A DNA stretch of 64,000 nt, from positions 41,729,518 to 41,793,517 of the forward strand of contig CM070559.1 in the NCBI GenBank assembly GCA_036346405.1, in the 5' to 3' direction. The position numbers and the translations under genes are program-made. The DNA is from Phyllostachys edulis (lineage: Eukaryota; Streptophyta; Magnoliopsida; Poales; Poaceae). Below are positions 37,689 to 49,796 of this stretch, piece after piece. The notes beneath the pieces were generated by a model that had not been told where the DNA came from, did no database searches, and saw only the letters and a list, made by a program, of their open reading frames with translations. Numbering within the stretch: position 1 is the first letter of the stretch; each line of letters starts with the position of its first letter.

Positions 37689-40600
37689 TTAGCTGAGCGG
37701 CCTATACTTCTCCAGTGCGTCAGGGAGGGGCTTCACACTGTTGACCTTGTGGAACAACAGATAGAACATCATCTGGACCCTGTACTCGTTCCCCTTCTCC
37801 TGCATACACATGATAAAAAAAAGCCATGTGTCAGACGCTATGCGTATGGAGAAAAAATATTGTATATTGCGAGTTGCTAGGAAAAATCTTACCGGCTCTA
37901 TCGATGTTGCCAGTATTCTACTTTCACCATCCCAAAATTCCAGGTACTTCATTACGAAGAAGGCGTAATCGTTCTCCAGTACCTGCTTCAGTGTCCCCAT
38001 GGTGTGCACTCTCCAATTTATGATATTCGGGAATTTCCCACCGGTCACGGCGTGCAGGGTTGCACAGAGGAGAGGGATGATCTTCCTCATTGGATCATGG
38101 TGATCCATAACTTTTGTGCCCTTCAGCTTGTAGTCATTGGAGTCCATCACTTCCAAGCGCTTCTGCGCTATGTTGAAGCAGTAAATGAACCAGTGTTGAT
38201 TGTGTAAAATTGAGAGAAGGAGCTGTAATGTGAAAAAAAAACCATAAAAATATGTTTACTATAATGAAAATGTATAATTTACTGGATCATGAATGATATT
38301 TACTGCCTGTTACAAAACAATTTACTGTAATGAAAAATATGTATTTACTGTCTTTTTACGCAGGTCCTTCTGGCAATCATAAGATTTACTTGTACAAGTA
38401 GCACACATTAGTGTCAGTTACAAGAGAATTTACTTACTAGCTTTACGCGTGTGATGTCTACCGTCGCCATGTGCTCCTTCAGCATGCTCATGGCCTACTC
38501 GCCACTATACTGCTCGTTTTTAACGTACTCCTCTACGTTTAGCAGTTTCTGTCGACGGGCAAAACACAGTATTTGAAAACTTACTAATTGAGACGATAAG
38601 ATTCACTGCTAGGCGAGTACTCATTTACTGTGAAAAAATAAGAGTATTTGCTAAAAACAACTTCACCGAGCGATTCGATCGGGAGAAACACCTTGTACCC
38701 GTTGCTTTGAGGCCTCAGGTCAGCGTCGTCTTGGCGCAAACACTCGATGAACTAAGAGATGAACATGTCTTTAGTCATCTGTCCATCCTTAAATGACTCT
38801 GCCATGTCTTTTCCTGTGGCCGCTATGAGTCCATCACTGGATTGAAGCAGACCAATGCTGCAGTAAAAAAAAGGTCATCCATTATAGCAGTAAAAAATAA
38901 GTGTATTCTTAGTAAAAAAAACAAATGGGCGCAATAAAATAAACGTCGTCGGTCCAGTAAACTCTCTAATGTAAGAGCAGTAAAAAACGTTCACGTATCG
39001 GTAAAAGCGTGGTGATATTCTCCTACCCTTTGAGGCTCCCATCGTTGCATATCAGCTCCGTCACCTCCATGGTCGTGGCCACGGGCACTTCCAGCCGCCT
39101 TTTGTACGGCTTGAATAGCGACACTAGCTTGCTGGGAGCTTTTGTCAGCCTGTTCCCAAATGCACCAACATCGTCGGTGTCCCTCTGGGCTGAGGCAGGA
39201 ATTGTCTTCCCTACAGTTGTCTTCTCCACAGGCACCCCTTTTTTGGTCGCCGTTGTGCTCGTCGTCTTTGCCAGCCTGCGATCGGTGAGTTTTATTTTGA
39301 GCTTTGGCTTGGCGGCGGCGTCCTGTAGAGAACAGACTTGTGTCGACTCTTATTTTACTGCTTATGGTAATTGTCTTTATTGAAAAACTTGTGATAAATT
39401 ACTACAATGAACCATGTACCTTTGCCACGCTAGGTCTACCCGTAGGGCTTTACACACATCGGTAGGCACCTTCACTGCCTCCTTTCTTGGGAGAGGCCCC
39501 TCGGGGGCGTCCGTTGCAGCCTCTTTCAGTGGTTCCTGTGGTGGGAATAAACAACGTTTTACTATCATGTGTCCACCAATTTACTTTATATGACGTCGCA
39601 TAATACTACCAGTGGCCCCCAGTAAGTACCTCTGGCACGTTGACGCTAGCCACTAGCGTCTCCTTGGCTTTGCTCGTGGCGGTGGGAGCCTCCTCTCCCT
39701 CCTTTACTGGCTAAGGCCCCTCCGGGTCGACGGTTTCGGTCTCCTTTACTGGCACATGCAAAAAAAAAAGGATCGTGTTACTGTCAGAAGTGACTAAAAT
39801 TACTTCTTTTCCCCCCTTATGTTTTACTGTGTTGTTACCTCCGTGTGCTTCTTTCTTTGTCGGAGGCTCTATGGCTGTCGTTATATCCCTCGTTTACTAT
39901 CTCATGTGATAAAAAAGAAGCATATATGAATTACTGTAAGAACAACCAACCTTACTTGACCATACGTACTGGTTTTACTGCATTCAATACCTCGGTTTGC
40001 TCGAGGATGGTGGGCAGTAACTCGTGGCCTGCCACGAATCCGATTTGATTAGGGCTGTGGCGAGGTGTATCCGGGATTGTGTAAACCGATTGAATCCATT
40101 ATGTTGTCGATGCTTGACTCGATGTCGCCACCTCTCACTTGGCCTACAGGAGAACAATACACTTAATCAGTAAATTATTGTGTGTTGTTTTAATAATTAT
40201 TTGTTGAGAAAACACAATTATTGTGTGCACCTTGCTCATGTTACAATGTTTTGATGTTATGTTGATGTTGGTGGTTGGGAAAAGGAGCTTGTTGAAGACG
40301 AGGGGGAAGAAACACCTCATCGTGAGAGCATATGTGCCTCCGGTCTTAATCTGTGCGATCAGCGTCGATGCCTTGATGTTTGAGTTCTACTATACCCCTA
40401 GCAGATGCTTCAGCTCGGCTAGCTTTGAGGTCCCTACGACCTGGGTCACCATTGGCGTGTCGCCACTGCCGCAAGGGATCCCGAGGACACACTTAACAGC
40501 TTGAGGCGTGATTGGGATGCTCCTTCCGCCGCCAGTGCTGATGACCATCTCGATCGGGTCAATCCTGTCCATTAAGAAACACAGCATATCCATCCTTTCA

Positions 40601-41002
40601 AAACCCTCAAGGTTGAATTTCAGCAGACCGTCGAACCCCATCCTCTTGACCTCATTCCCTTGCTCTATCATCAGCTCGCCGATGGTTGTGACGATAGTGC
40701 AGGAGCGTGCCTGATGCATGTCGTCCAACGTCCCTTCCTCCCATCGTGTGGAGCTTGTGTTCGATGTAACATCATTTTTACCGACGATATGTTTACTAAT
40801 TATTGTACGCATGACTTGTGTTTACTGTTGATGGGAAAAATGATAGCAATCTATAATATTATCGAACCATTGTGACAAATGTTGCATGTTTACTGCTATA
40901 TGTGCATAAATGTACTGTTGCAATCTCGTGGGCGGTCTCATCGTGAGGCGGCAATGCGAGGACGTCCTCTGTCATGGGCACCGCTGCCTTCCTCTTCTTG
41001 CT
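37689..41002 (-). pseudogene. Ulp1-like (C48) cysteine peptidase pseudogene
   Basis: Family members cleave SUMO or ubiquitin-like modifiers; this copy is probably dead. The last two exons have clean GT-AG borders in phase: 37893-38222 (acceptor CATTACAG, donor CGGTAAG) and 37689-37799 (acceptor TATGCAG, TAA stop). The C48 triad His is in NQHWF (38193-38195) and Asp in EVMDS (38142-38144). The nucleophile Cys of the NDCGFF motif is Tyr here (LENDYAFF, 37965-37967); the preceding Gln is kept. Another exon (38660-38863) has an in-frame TAG. The N-terminal exon (40222-40812; MGFDGLLKFNLEGFERMD, PITPQAVKCVLGIP) has two adjacent TAGs near 40390 and resembles the domain that accompanies Ulp1 in grass proteins. 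At its 5' side the frame encodes a basic KKRK segment and is cut by the LTR at 41003; coding-like sequence resumes at 54143. Confidence 0.78.
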
Positions 41003-41783
41003 TGTAACATCCCAAAGTTCTGTTACCAAAATAAAAATAAATAAAGTTATTATTTTATTGGATTTTCTGAAATTTGAAAGAGTTTGATTGCTTTATTTGA
41101 ATTTACGAAGTTTTAAAAATCAAAAATAAAATTTATTAAAGTTTTTGAAGTTTTATTTGAGTTAAAGTTGAAAAATAAAAATTAAATTAATTTACGGAAT
41201 TTTCTTGGATTTTAAAAGCTTTTTCCTAAATATTTTAAAGCCAAAATAATTTATTTGCAAAATCTATTACCAATTATATATTGGAATTATTTTATTTAAG
41301 TCCAAAATAACTATAGGAATTTCTTTAAATTTTTCTAGAATTTTTGGATTTTATTTGCGATTTTCTAAAGCCTTTTGAATTAACTTTGATTATTTAAATT
41401 CTCAAATCAATTTAAAATCAAAGCGCCTCTTGGTAAAACTCCTTGTGTGGCCCATCTTCCTCTTTTTTCTTTTACTTGACCTTGCGCCTCTCTCTCTCTC
41501 TCACTCATGCCCCTTTGAATTAGCGCCTCTCTCTCTCTAGCGTGGGCAGTGCCCTTCGTCCTCGCCGCTTATTCCCAGCCAAGAACGGTGGCCGCCCGTC
41601 GCCATTGCCGCTCATGGCGAACTTCGCAATGGCCGCCTCCCAATCGCCCGCTTTCTCGCGCATCTGCCTGAGACCCGCCTTATCTCATTGACCCCCCCCT
41701 TTCCCTTCTCATGTGCGTCTTTGCGAACTTCTGCGGCCGCCACGCTTCTCACGTCGCCACACCGCCTCGGAGCCCCGGGCCCC

Positions 41784-41791
41784 TATAAAAG
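41784..41791 (+). promoter_or_regulatory. TATA box of the solo LTR
   Basis: TATAAAAG in GCCCCTATAAAAGGG, the same relative position as the TATA boxes in the other gypsy LTRs. Confidence 0.6.
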
Positions 41792-42898
41792 GGATTACCG
41801 GGTAGCCCTCTTCGCACTCACCATTTCCCCCCTCATTCACTCTCCCTCTCTCCCCGTGAGATCGTCGAATTTGGAGCTTCCTCGCCGCCGGCCAAGAACG
41901 CTTGGAGTTTCGATTGCGCCGCCACCGGAGCCGCTTTGCCCTCGTTGTCGCCACCGTCGACATCGCCGTGACGTCGCGAAGCCAGTGCGCACCTTCTCTT
42001 CGCTGGAGCCTCGCCGAACCGCCGCGCCACCGTCGACCCCGATCTCGTCGGCACTTCTCCTCGCTACGACCTCGCCTCCGTCCTCTTCTCGCCGAGTGGG
42101 TGAGCGCACCGTGATCCCTGCGTCTTCCTCTCTCTTTTGCGCGTCTCTCCGGCTGCCGCCATGCAGCGTAGCACCGGCAACCCTCGGTCCCAGCGACGGC
42201 GCCGTCTCTGCCAGCGTGGCACGGCCAAGTGAGCGCCAGTCGGCGCCACGTGGATCCATGTCAGCACGTGCATGCCACCTCAGCACAGCCTCAGAGCCAA
42301 AAGCCCCGTGGACTTAGTCCATATAACCGTGTCTATGATGCGTGGGGCCCACATGTCAGAAATTTGTTTTATTTCTTTAAATTTCGAAAACCTGTGGCTG
42401 ACATCATCCATGCGCAATAAATGGATTTTTTTTCCTTTAGAAAAATAATTCGGGAAAAATTCTATTTCATCATTTCTTGTGAATTATAAACTTCTCGGGG
42501 TTCGTTCTCCTTCACATGAACTCTGATTTCATCGATTCAAATTTCTAAATTCTTATAAATTCAAGATCTAGCTATCTAAACCAAAATTATTTAATTTGGA
42601 GTTCATTTGAATCTTTATTTGAATTTTGTTTGAATTTAGCTTATTTTCGCATATAGCTTTCGACGACTTCGGAGAGTTGGATTTCGACGCAGTTTGAGAA
42701 CAACCAATTGAGCGAGGCAAGTTACATCTTTGACCATCTTTGCACCCATTATTTCAGATTAATTAAATTATGTTTTAAATTATTACTGCATGCTATTTAT
42801 ATTCAGTAATTTAAATTCTTGTTTTAAATTTATAGATATGCCTAAATCCTTTGTATGCCCAATGTTGATATTTGAATCAAATTTATTGTCACCCTAGG

Positions 42899-43656
42899 TA
42901 AAACCTAGTTGATACAATAGTATTGACGAGGATATAATAATCCTCATTTTATCTTTTATCTATAATTCTTATTATAGGTAAATATGGCGTCATATGGTCC
43001 TCGAGTATACCCCTTAATGTTATAAGGGAAGAGCCTCTTTGGGTGGTCGTAAGTTCTTCTCGACCACCTCCATAGTTATAAGTTTTGCTCGACTACCCCA
43101 ATAGTCGTAAGTCTTGCTCGACTACCTCATGGTCGTAAGTTCTTCTCGACTAGGTCACTCGACCACCTTATGATCAATTAAACCTACGAGACAAGTGGGC
43201 CCAATTGATTAAGGGATTCAAGCAGATCATCATACGATGTTACTCTGCAAGTAATAGCACGTAATGCTCCATTATCTACGGTATATTCTTTGTTAGGCGG
43301 CGTGGAGGATTATCGCGGTGATTACTACCAACGTCGTCCGTTCTGAGGATGTGATGAGGCGCCGCTTCACTGGCTACCGCCGCTCCTTCACGTACTATAT
43401 AAAGCGGCAATCGAGAGAAGAAGGGATCAATCGGGCCATCGGGAATACCGATACTATTTGTAATAGTCTTAGTTTTTCCCGATTGTTGAGAATACACTCA
43501 ATACCATACACACAGGGAGTAGGGTTGTTATTCTCTCCGGAGAAGGCTGAACACGTATAAAAATCCCGTATCAATCTCTGCGTGATTCCATTCTAGGAGA
43601 CCCCGAATCAAACAATCTTTACATAAGTTAGGTTCTAAAACACCGACAAGTATGAA
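42899..43656. mobile_element. Small insertion inside the solo LTR
   Basis: Alignment to the other gypsy LTRs breaks after CACCCTAGG (ending 42898) and resumes at CTAGGATCATTTGG (43657), leaving about 758 bp of extra sequence between two CTAGG copies. It contains a tandem array of GGTCGTAAGTTCTTCTCGAC-type units (43044-43170), a TATATAAAG near 43396, and an 80-codon open frame (43318-43560) without a known domain. Its ends do not show TG...CA or obvious inverted repeats, so the element type is unknown. Confidence 0.5.
43044..43170. repeat. Short tandem array (GGTCGTAAGTTCTTCTCGAC type)
   Basis: Four to five imperfect units of about 26-30 bp alternate between GACCACC and GACTACC endings. They lie within the 42899-43656 insertion and are absent from the related LTRs. 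Confidence 0.75.
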
Positions 43657-44759
43657 CTAGGATCATTTGGAAAAAATATGCTTAGTGATGCTTAGACCCA
43701 AAAATATTTGATTTGGGGAATTTCAACCAAAAATCAAATACTGTTTAAACCGTATCCATGGCATTGGTGTATTATGGAAGTTTATAAATGACTTTGAAAA
43801 ATAAAATAAAATGATGGTTTGTACTTGGGCGAAATGGTTATTTGGATGGTGCATGTTGATGCACGGGATTGAGTCATTTTTATGATCGAGGCCTATGGGT
43901 TTTATGGAAAGTCGCCCAAGTCAGTTAAGGACCGGTCTTCGAGTCGCATCTTGCTAAGCCACAACGTACTACCACATCTCCTGAGTATGGGCGGGACCTA
44001 GCTGACTAACTTGCAATGTTCCACTGTGATCGTTCCCTTCAAATGCGGTGGGTAGTCATGTTATTACCTACGTTAGTCCCACCTAGCGCAAGAGGGAGCC
44101 ACAAACCCGGCGGACGGTCAGTCCAAAGGAGGTGAAACCTTAGCGAGGGGTGACTGCGGTGGAATGGCGCATTGTAAAGGCTTTGGCACGTGCTCTAGAC
44201 CGCTTACCTAAGGTAGTGAGCGGTGGCATAGAATTATGTCAGACAAACTAGAGAATTTGTGTCATGTGGGTAAAGATGTACAACCTCTGCAGAGTGTTAA
44301 GAACTATTCGAATAGCTGTGTCCACGGTCATGGACATGCTTGGCAAAGCCGCTCAGAGTTAGACTTGGTTTTGTTTTCAAAATGATTTGACATAAATGAT
44401 GTTGGATTTCTATCCAAATGGGAATTGGGCGGGAAGCCATGTGATAGGAGGGTATCCTTCACCATTCATGTGTGAATGTTATCTGACTATAAAATTGAGA
44501 ATTTATAAAATGAATTTTAGTTATGGAATAACTGCTTTGGAACTTAGTACAAGTATTTAAAGAAAATGCAGCTTTATGCAAATTCAACCAATAAGCCATC
44601 ATTTGAGATACCCTTGTATGCATGCATTCAATCTGTTACTTGACGGGTGTAACTTGCGAGCACGGTAGTTGTGCTCACACTTGCTTTATGCAAACAAATT
44701 TAAGAGGAGAAGGACTTTTCTGCCGGTGTGGATCTTGACGACTAGGCCCACTACTACAG

Positions 44760-45480
44760 AAAAGGCCTTTACAGACGGTTCAAAAACGCCATCACGAGGC
44801 GGTTAGTGAGCCGCCTGAGTTTATGGGTCGATAATGCTAATGGTCATCACAGGCGGTTTGAACCGTGCGTAATACCTACTATCACGCAGGCGGTGCAGTA
44901 GATGCAGCGAATGCGTGATAATCATTACCGAGCGGTCCGTAGATAAAACCGTCGCGTGATATTGATTCCACCAGGCGGTCGTAGATGAAACCGTGTGCGT
45001 GATAGATCACTTACCTGAGCGGTCGTAGATGAAACCGTGCGTGATGATGAACTACCGCGAGCGGTTTCATATACGAGACCGTGCGTGGTAGTCGACTATC
45101 ACTGAGCGGTTTCATCTGAACCGTCTAATCGATAATCATCTGACGGTTTCATCTACTGACCGTCTGTAATAATCGACTATCCTGAGCGGTTTCATCTGAC
45201 CGCCGTCGTGGTAGTCTTTACATTGCTAAATCTATTTACATTTATTGGCTAGCCTCGAAATGCTAGCCATGCCCTCTGAAACAAGCACATCCAATTCTCA
45301 TTCATTTGAAGCACATCAAAATTGCATTCATTTGAAAACAAGCACACATCAATTCACAAATCAATTAACTAAAATTAACCATTAATGTACATTAATTTAC
45401 ACACATGTACCATTATGTTCAATCTATCTCAATCAAGTTCAATACGCTACCTTTGTGGAAACTCCCATTTGGATTTATGA
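44760..45480. repeat. CACTA 3' subterminal repeats and adjoining non-coding block
   Basis: From 44760 to about 45230, variants of GAGCGGTTTCATCTGAACCGTC and its inverted form recur roughly every 30-60 bp, as expected for the transposase-binding region of CACTA elements. The next 240 bp (TTGGCTAGCCTCGAAATGCTAGCC onward) matches 49545-49770 in the middle of the element. Many units have lost part of CAGACGG or CCGTCTG. Confidence 0.85.
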
Positions 45481-46179
45481 CCGTGTGTGTTAGGGAATGC
45501 CGCAAGGTGTGATCGAATTTTTATGAGCTCGCTCTGTTCCATATGATTTGATGTTACGCAACTTTGTCGATATGAAGGTTAAATTAGGGCTTATATAAAT
45601 TGGTAAGTATATATGAAATAATTGTTGAAAGATTGACAAACTGAGGATCATTGGTGATCGCGGAACCGATGAGTAGTTGCATGTTGTGGCAAACATAGTA
45701 TCCACAGAGCGTTGCGGCCGTGGTCTTCTTGGTGGCCTTTAAAAATAGAATTGGTTAGTTCGAGAGGCATTGCTACGAAGTGTTATATAGGATTAATGTG
45801 TACTAGCTAGCAAGTCACAGGAATGTTTGATCATGTTGCGGCGTCCTTCCTTGATATTCCATCCTTTAGCATGTAACACGTCGAACACCCTCGTGACTCC
45901 AAGAAGTTAGCCTTAGCCATTGCAAAGGAAGGAAAGACTACAATAGAGTTTCTATGGAGGAAATGTGTTTACGATGATTAAACTCGGATAGTTGTGAAGT
46001 TGTGAGTGGCCCTATGTAGGGAATCTAGGTATATTACGTATTTCGTTTTGGTATAATTACAATTAGAATCCAATGGAACCTACGGTATGTCGGCATGGTC
46101 ATTAAACCTAAGTTAGTGTTGCTTATAAAGTACAAATCAACAAGTATAGCGGTGGTGCAACACTACTTACTTACGGTTG

Positions 46180-48500
46180 TAGGGCAAAAGTATGAATTCC
46201 TTGTTGCGGTGAGCCATGAAAAAATCTATAACGTAATTCTCGGCGAATGTTGCATTACGCCGTGATGCTTTTTCGGAGACAACGTGTGGGTCGAGAAACC
46301 TACCGGTGATTTCCTTCTTTAAACGGCTTCACAGATCATGTATCTATTATACAAAAGCTAGGAGTTATATATAACATTTATCGATATTACACGAACATTG
46401 GCGTGATTGTACACACTTACGATGTCGACATCGTATGATTGAGGCGTCGAGCTCGTCGAGGTTGAAGAGACAGAACAAGTCGTCGAAGGTCACCGTGAAG
46501 ACGGCGTCTTGATACGTGGTTAAAATGATGCTCCTTGAACTTGCGGTGACACCCGAGCATCGTTGATCAACGGCTTGTTGGTATTCCATGTACCATGCAT
46601 GCAATTCCGTGCAATCCAAATCCTAGGGTAGGGTCGTCTAACTTCTCGAACAGCGGCTCGCTGGCTTATATTTTCGACCCAGCGGCAAGAAGGGGATATC
46701 GAGAGGACTCGATCGTCTTGATTTGCCCTTGCCCTTCTGCCTCACTTTGTATAGGTCGACTTCACAAGAGTCGATTGAGCACGAGTGTAGATGCATGTGA
46801 TCAGGCGGGCCCTTGCCATGTCGGTCTGAGTAGCCGGTGCGGTCGGTCCGTGGACTTGATCTTTGTTGCGGACATTCCGTGAAGTTGACACCGGGCGGTA
46901 GCTCGGCGGATGTCCTCCTTGGGCCCTTTGGATGAATGTTCCAGCGGCTTGCCCTAGAGTCATGACCTCATCGTTTGGGGAATTTTCGGTGGGGCGGCCT
47001 CGAAATTGGCACAAACACCGTCCACATTCACTTTTGCGAAACCGGCGCTAGATTTGCACCGTGCACCAAAGCTCCGATCTGGGATGGATACACAGGCCCC
47101 AAGCGACATCTAGAACAGCGAGACATATCTCACTTGGAGCTTGCGCCGTAGCCACCTCGTACATAGCGGTACAAAATTAGCTACTCCAACGAGGCTTATC
47201 AATGGATTGAGCATTCGGAGATAATAATTATTACACGGATGCCATCGACGGAAAATCTGTCATCACCTATTGTGGTAGGGTTAGGGTTGAATGCCTTGAC
47301 TACTCGGATGTTTGGGGGGCCGGCTAGCGGTATAGTAGGGCGGGGGCTTCCAACCGACTTGGCATTTGCAATCCCTAATCCTTTCCTCAAAAGTCTCTTT
47401 ACGCTTTTGCTCGAGCATACGAATCCTTTCCTCAAAGGATTGAGTGACCTCTGTGTGACTTTTTCACCGACCTCGCTCTGATTTTTTCGGTGAGCTCATC
47501 TCGAGGATGCGAAGATCCTCTCGTAGCTTTGCATCGTGCTCGGCTTTGGCTCTCCTCCTACTCGAGTGCGATCCGCAGATCGCTTGGAACCATTGTTCCC
47601 ATGTAACAAAAACACCGGCGCCTCTCGTGCGACCGGATGCTCACTTTGTTTCCTAGGGCCAGAGAGTATATCTTTCTCCTATCTGCCTGGAATGAGCCTT
47701 GGGAAGATTGTGCACTCGGCGTTATCGCAATATAGCCCGACATGTCATTTCACTTCCTATGAAGTTATGGAGTAATTACAAACTAGGTAGTTCGATATCT
47801 TACCAGCGTTGGGACACTTCACGGTCTTGGGGTTTGGAAAGTACACTTCCCCATAGGCGAATAGATAACCTCGCAAATAACCACCGTCGGTAGCGCACAT
47901 CGTGATCTCGGAAATAGCGGGAGAGATTCAAGCCGCTTTTCTTTGTTCTGATCCTCCATATCGGGGCTTTACCCGCATACCAGCCGATGCCGAGTGCGTG
48001 GGGTGCTTGTTTTTTGCTGGAGGGCCGTGTGCCAGACTTTCACTCTTAAATTCATCTGTCGTCTTCTTCGCCACAAACTTCGGCCGGACTCTTCCAAGAT
48101 TAGATACTTGTGGAAGGGCGGCAGATCCTTCTCCACGTAGTTCTTGACAAGCGTGCTCTTGAAGTTCTTCCACGCTTTGCGCTGTAACAGCAACGCGTGT
48201 CGTCGCCGCGGAGTCCGGGAGTTCTCTGGGATCTCGAGCGATGCAAGAATTTCCGTCGGCCTGGCGAGTTTTCAATGGTCGGGCACCACCTTCCACGAAT
48301 CGTAGGTGATCTTGACCCGTTCCGTGCAACTATTCCGACCATTCTCCGGAATCGCGACGCCGCTTTCGGCGAGGATTGATAGGGGTCCCGGTGATCGACC
48401 TCCGTGATGGTAAATCGGCCGTGGGCCTTTTCGATATTCCTCTTCTTCTACCGCGGTTGGATATTGTTCGAGAGGATGGTGCATCATCGGACACATGAGG
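46180..48500 (-). pseudogene. CACTA second gene: Transposase_24 and Ulp1-like region
   Basis: At 48496-47930 the minus strand gives KITYDSWKVVPDH, KAWKNFKSTLVKNYVEKDLP and KNKHPTHSASAG in alternating frames, which resembles the Transposase_24 (Ptta/En/Spm) family. At 46619-46470 it gives LHAWYMEYQQAV and FDDLFCLFNLDELDASIIRC. At 46350-46180 it gives RFLDPHVVSEKA and FILLPYN followed by a GTAAGT donor. These parts occur upstream of the Ulp1-type domain in plant CACTA second proteins. The downstream catalytic part was not convincingly found. A GC-rich Pro/Arg/Ser-rich segment at 49170-48830 could be the first exon. At least four frame changes are present. Confidence 0.7.
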
Positions 48501-49199
48501 CGGCGACTCGAGAATGAGCGGAAGACATCTTCACAAGAAATAGAACATCATGTGAACAAATGAAATCAACATAAAGCTAAGATTTAACATTTTGATATTG
48601 CTATCGATGTAGAGTAAGCATTCCAATTAGAGCTCAAGTACAAACCCGATTATCAAAACAATTTCAAGACAAGACTATTATCATCACGAGCATTCATCTC
48701 AAGCCCACCACACCACATTGCAATGTATTCGATAGATATCAAAACAAATACCATATGAATAATCGACTAGAACAAATACAAATTCCTAAAACAAGTACAA
48801 TTATCATGAAGGACCATGACAGATTATTGATAGAAATAGTTAGGAAAGGGGCACGGGGTCGATCGGAACTTCGGCATTGGTTACCTTTAGGCGTCGAGGA
48901 AGAAGGACGAGGAAGCGATGTCGGCAGCGAGGCGGCGTCGAAGGGAGGCCTTGGAGGCTCGGGGAGGAGGCGGCGGGCTCGGGCGGAGGCGCGGGGGCTC
49001 GGGGGGCGCTGGTCAGAGGAGACTCAGCGGGCTCGGGGGGCCTTGGCCGGGAGGAGGAGGCGGCGTCGACGGGATCGGGGAGGAGTGGCCGGACTCGGCG
49101 GCGTCGAGGACGGTGGCGACGGGCTCGGGGAGGAGGAGAGCGAGAGGAGTTGAGAAACTTAATCGTTTGAGAGTGGCGGGCGGCAAACCCTAGCTAGAG

Positions 49200-49780
49200 T
49201 CCGAATGTAAAGATGGACATCACGAGCGGTTCTAAATTAGAACTGCTCATGCATATACTATCCTGCATTTGGTTCTAACTTAGAACCGCTCGTGATATGT
49301 GATGTATCGAGACGGTTTTAATAAACAACCGTCTGTGATATGTGATGTATCCTGACGGTTCTAACTTAGAACCGTGCATGATATATGATATATCACTGAG
49401 CGGTGTTAATAAACAACCGTCGTGATATACATATAACATGAGCGGTTTTGATAAACAAGCGTGCATGATATACATGTGAGACGATGCGTAGTTCAAACCG
49501 TTTGTGATATTATTTTGTATTGGTTAATATCTAGATCGATCATGCTTATTGGCTAGCCTCGAGAAATGCTAGCCATGCCCTCTGAAACAAGCGAAAAAGA
49601 CAACAAGTACATGTATATACATCCAATTCACATTCATTTGAGAAACAATCACATCCATTTCACAAGTACAAATCAATTAATTAACTCAAATGAACTAAAA
49701 TTAACCATTCATCGAAATGTATATACATATACACACATTGTTCAATTAATCTTTAAAAATTAGCCCTTCATGATGATCGA
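49200..49780. repeat. Internal copy of CACTA subterminal repeats
   Basis: Between the two transposon genes lies another array of the same motif (GACGGTTCTAACTTAGAACCG and relatives, 49200-49510). It is followed by TTGGCTAGCCTCGAGAAATGCTAGCC and a ~230-bp tail matching 45240-45480. An internal array is not expected in a simple CACTA element. Confidence 0.82.
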
Positions 49781-49796
49781 CGCAGATGTAGCTAGT

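Noticed and set aside
41688..42317. 209-codon open frame in the solo LTR
   Set aside because: Same GC-rich LTR segment as above; it overlaps the LTR TATA box and has no family resemblance.
44760..45230. CRISPR-like array
   Set aside because: The regular repeats alternate in orientation, lie inside CACTA termini, and the DNA is plant nuclear.
48755..49193. Plus-strand Gly/Arg-rich open frames
   Set aside because: Low-complexity shadow of a GC-rich exon of the minus-strand CACTA gene.
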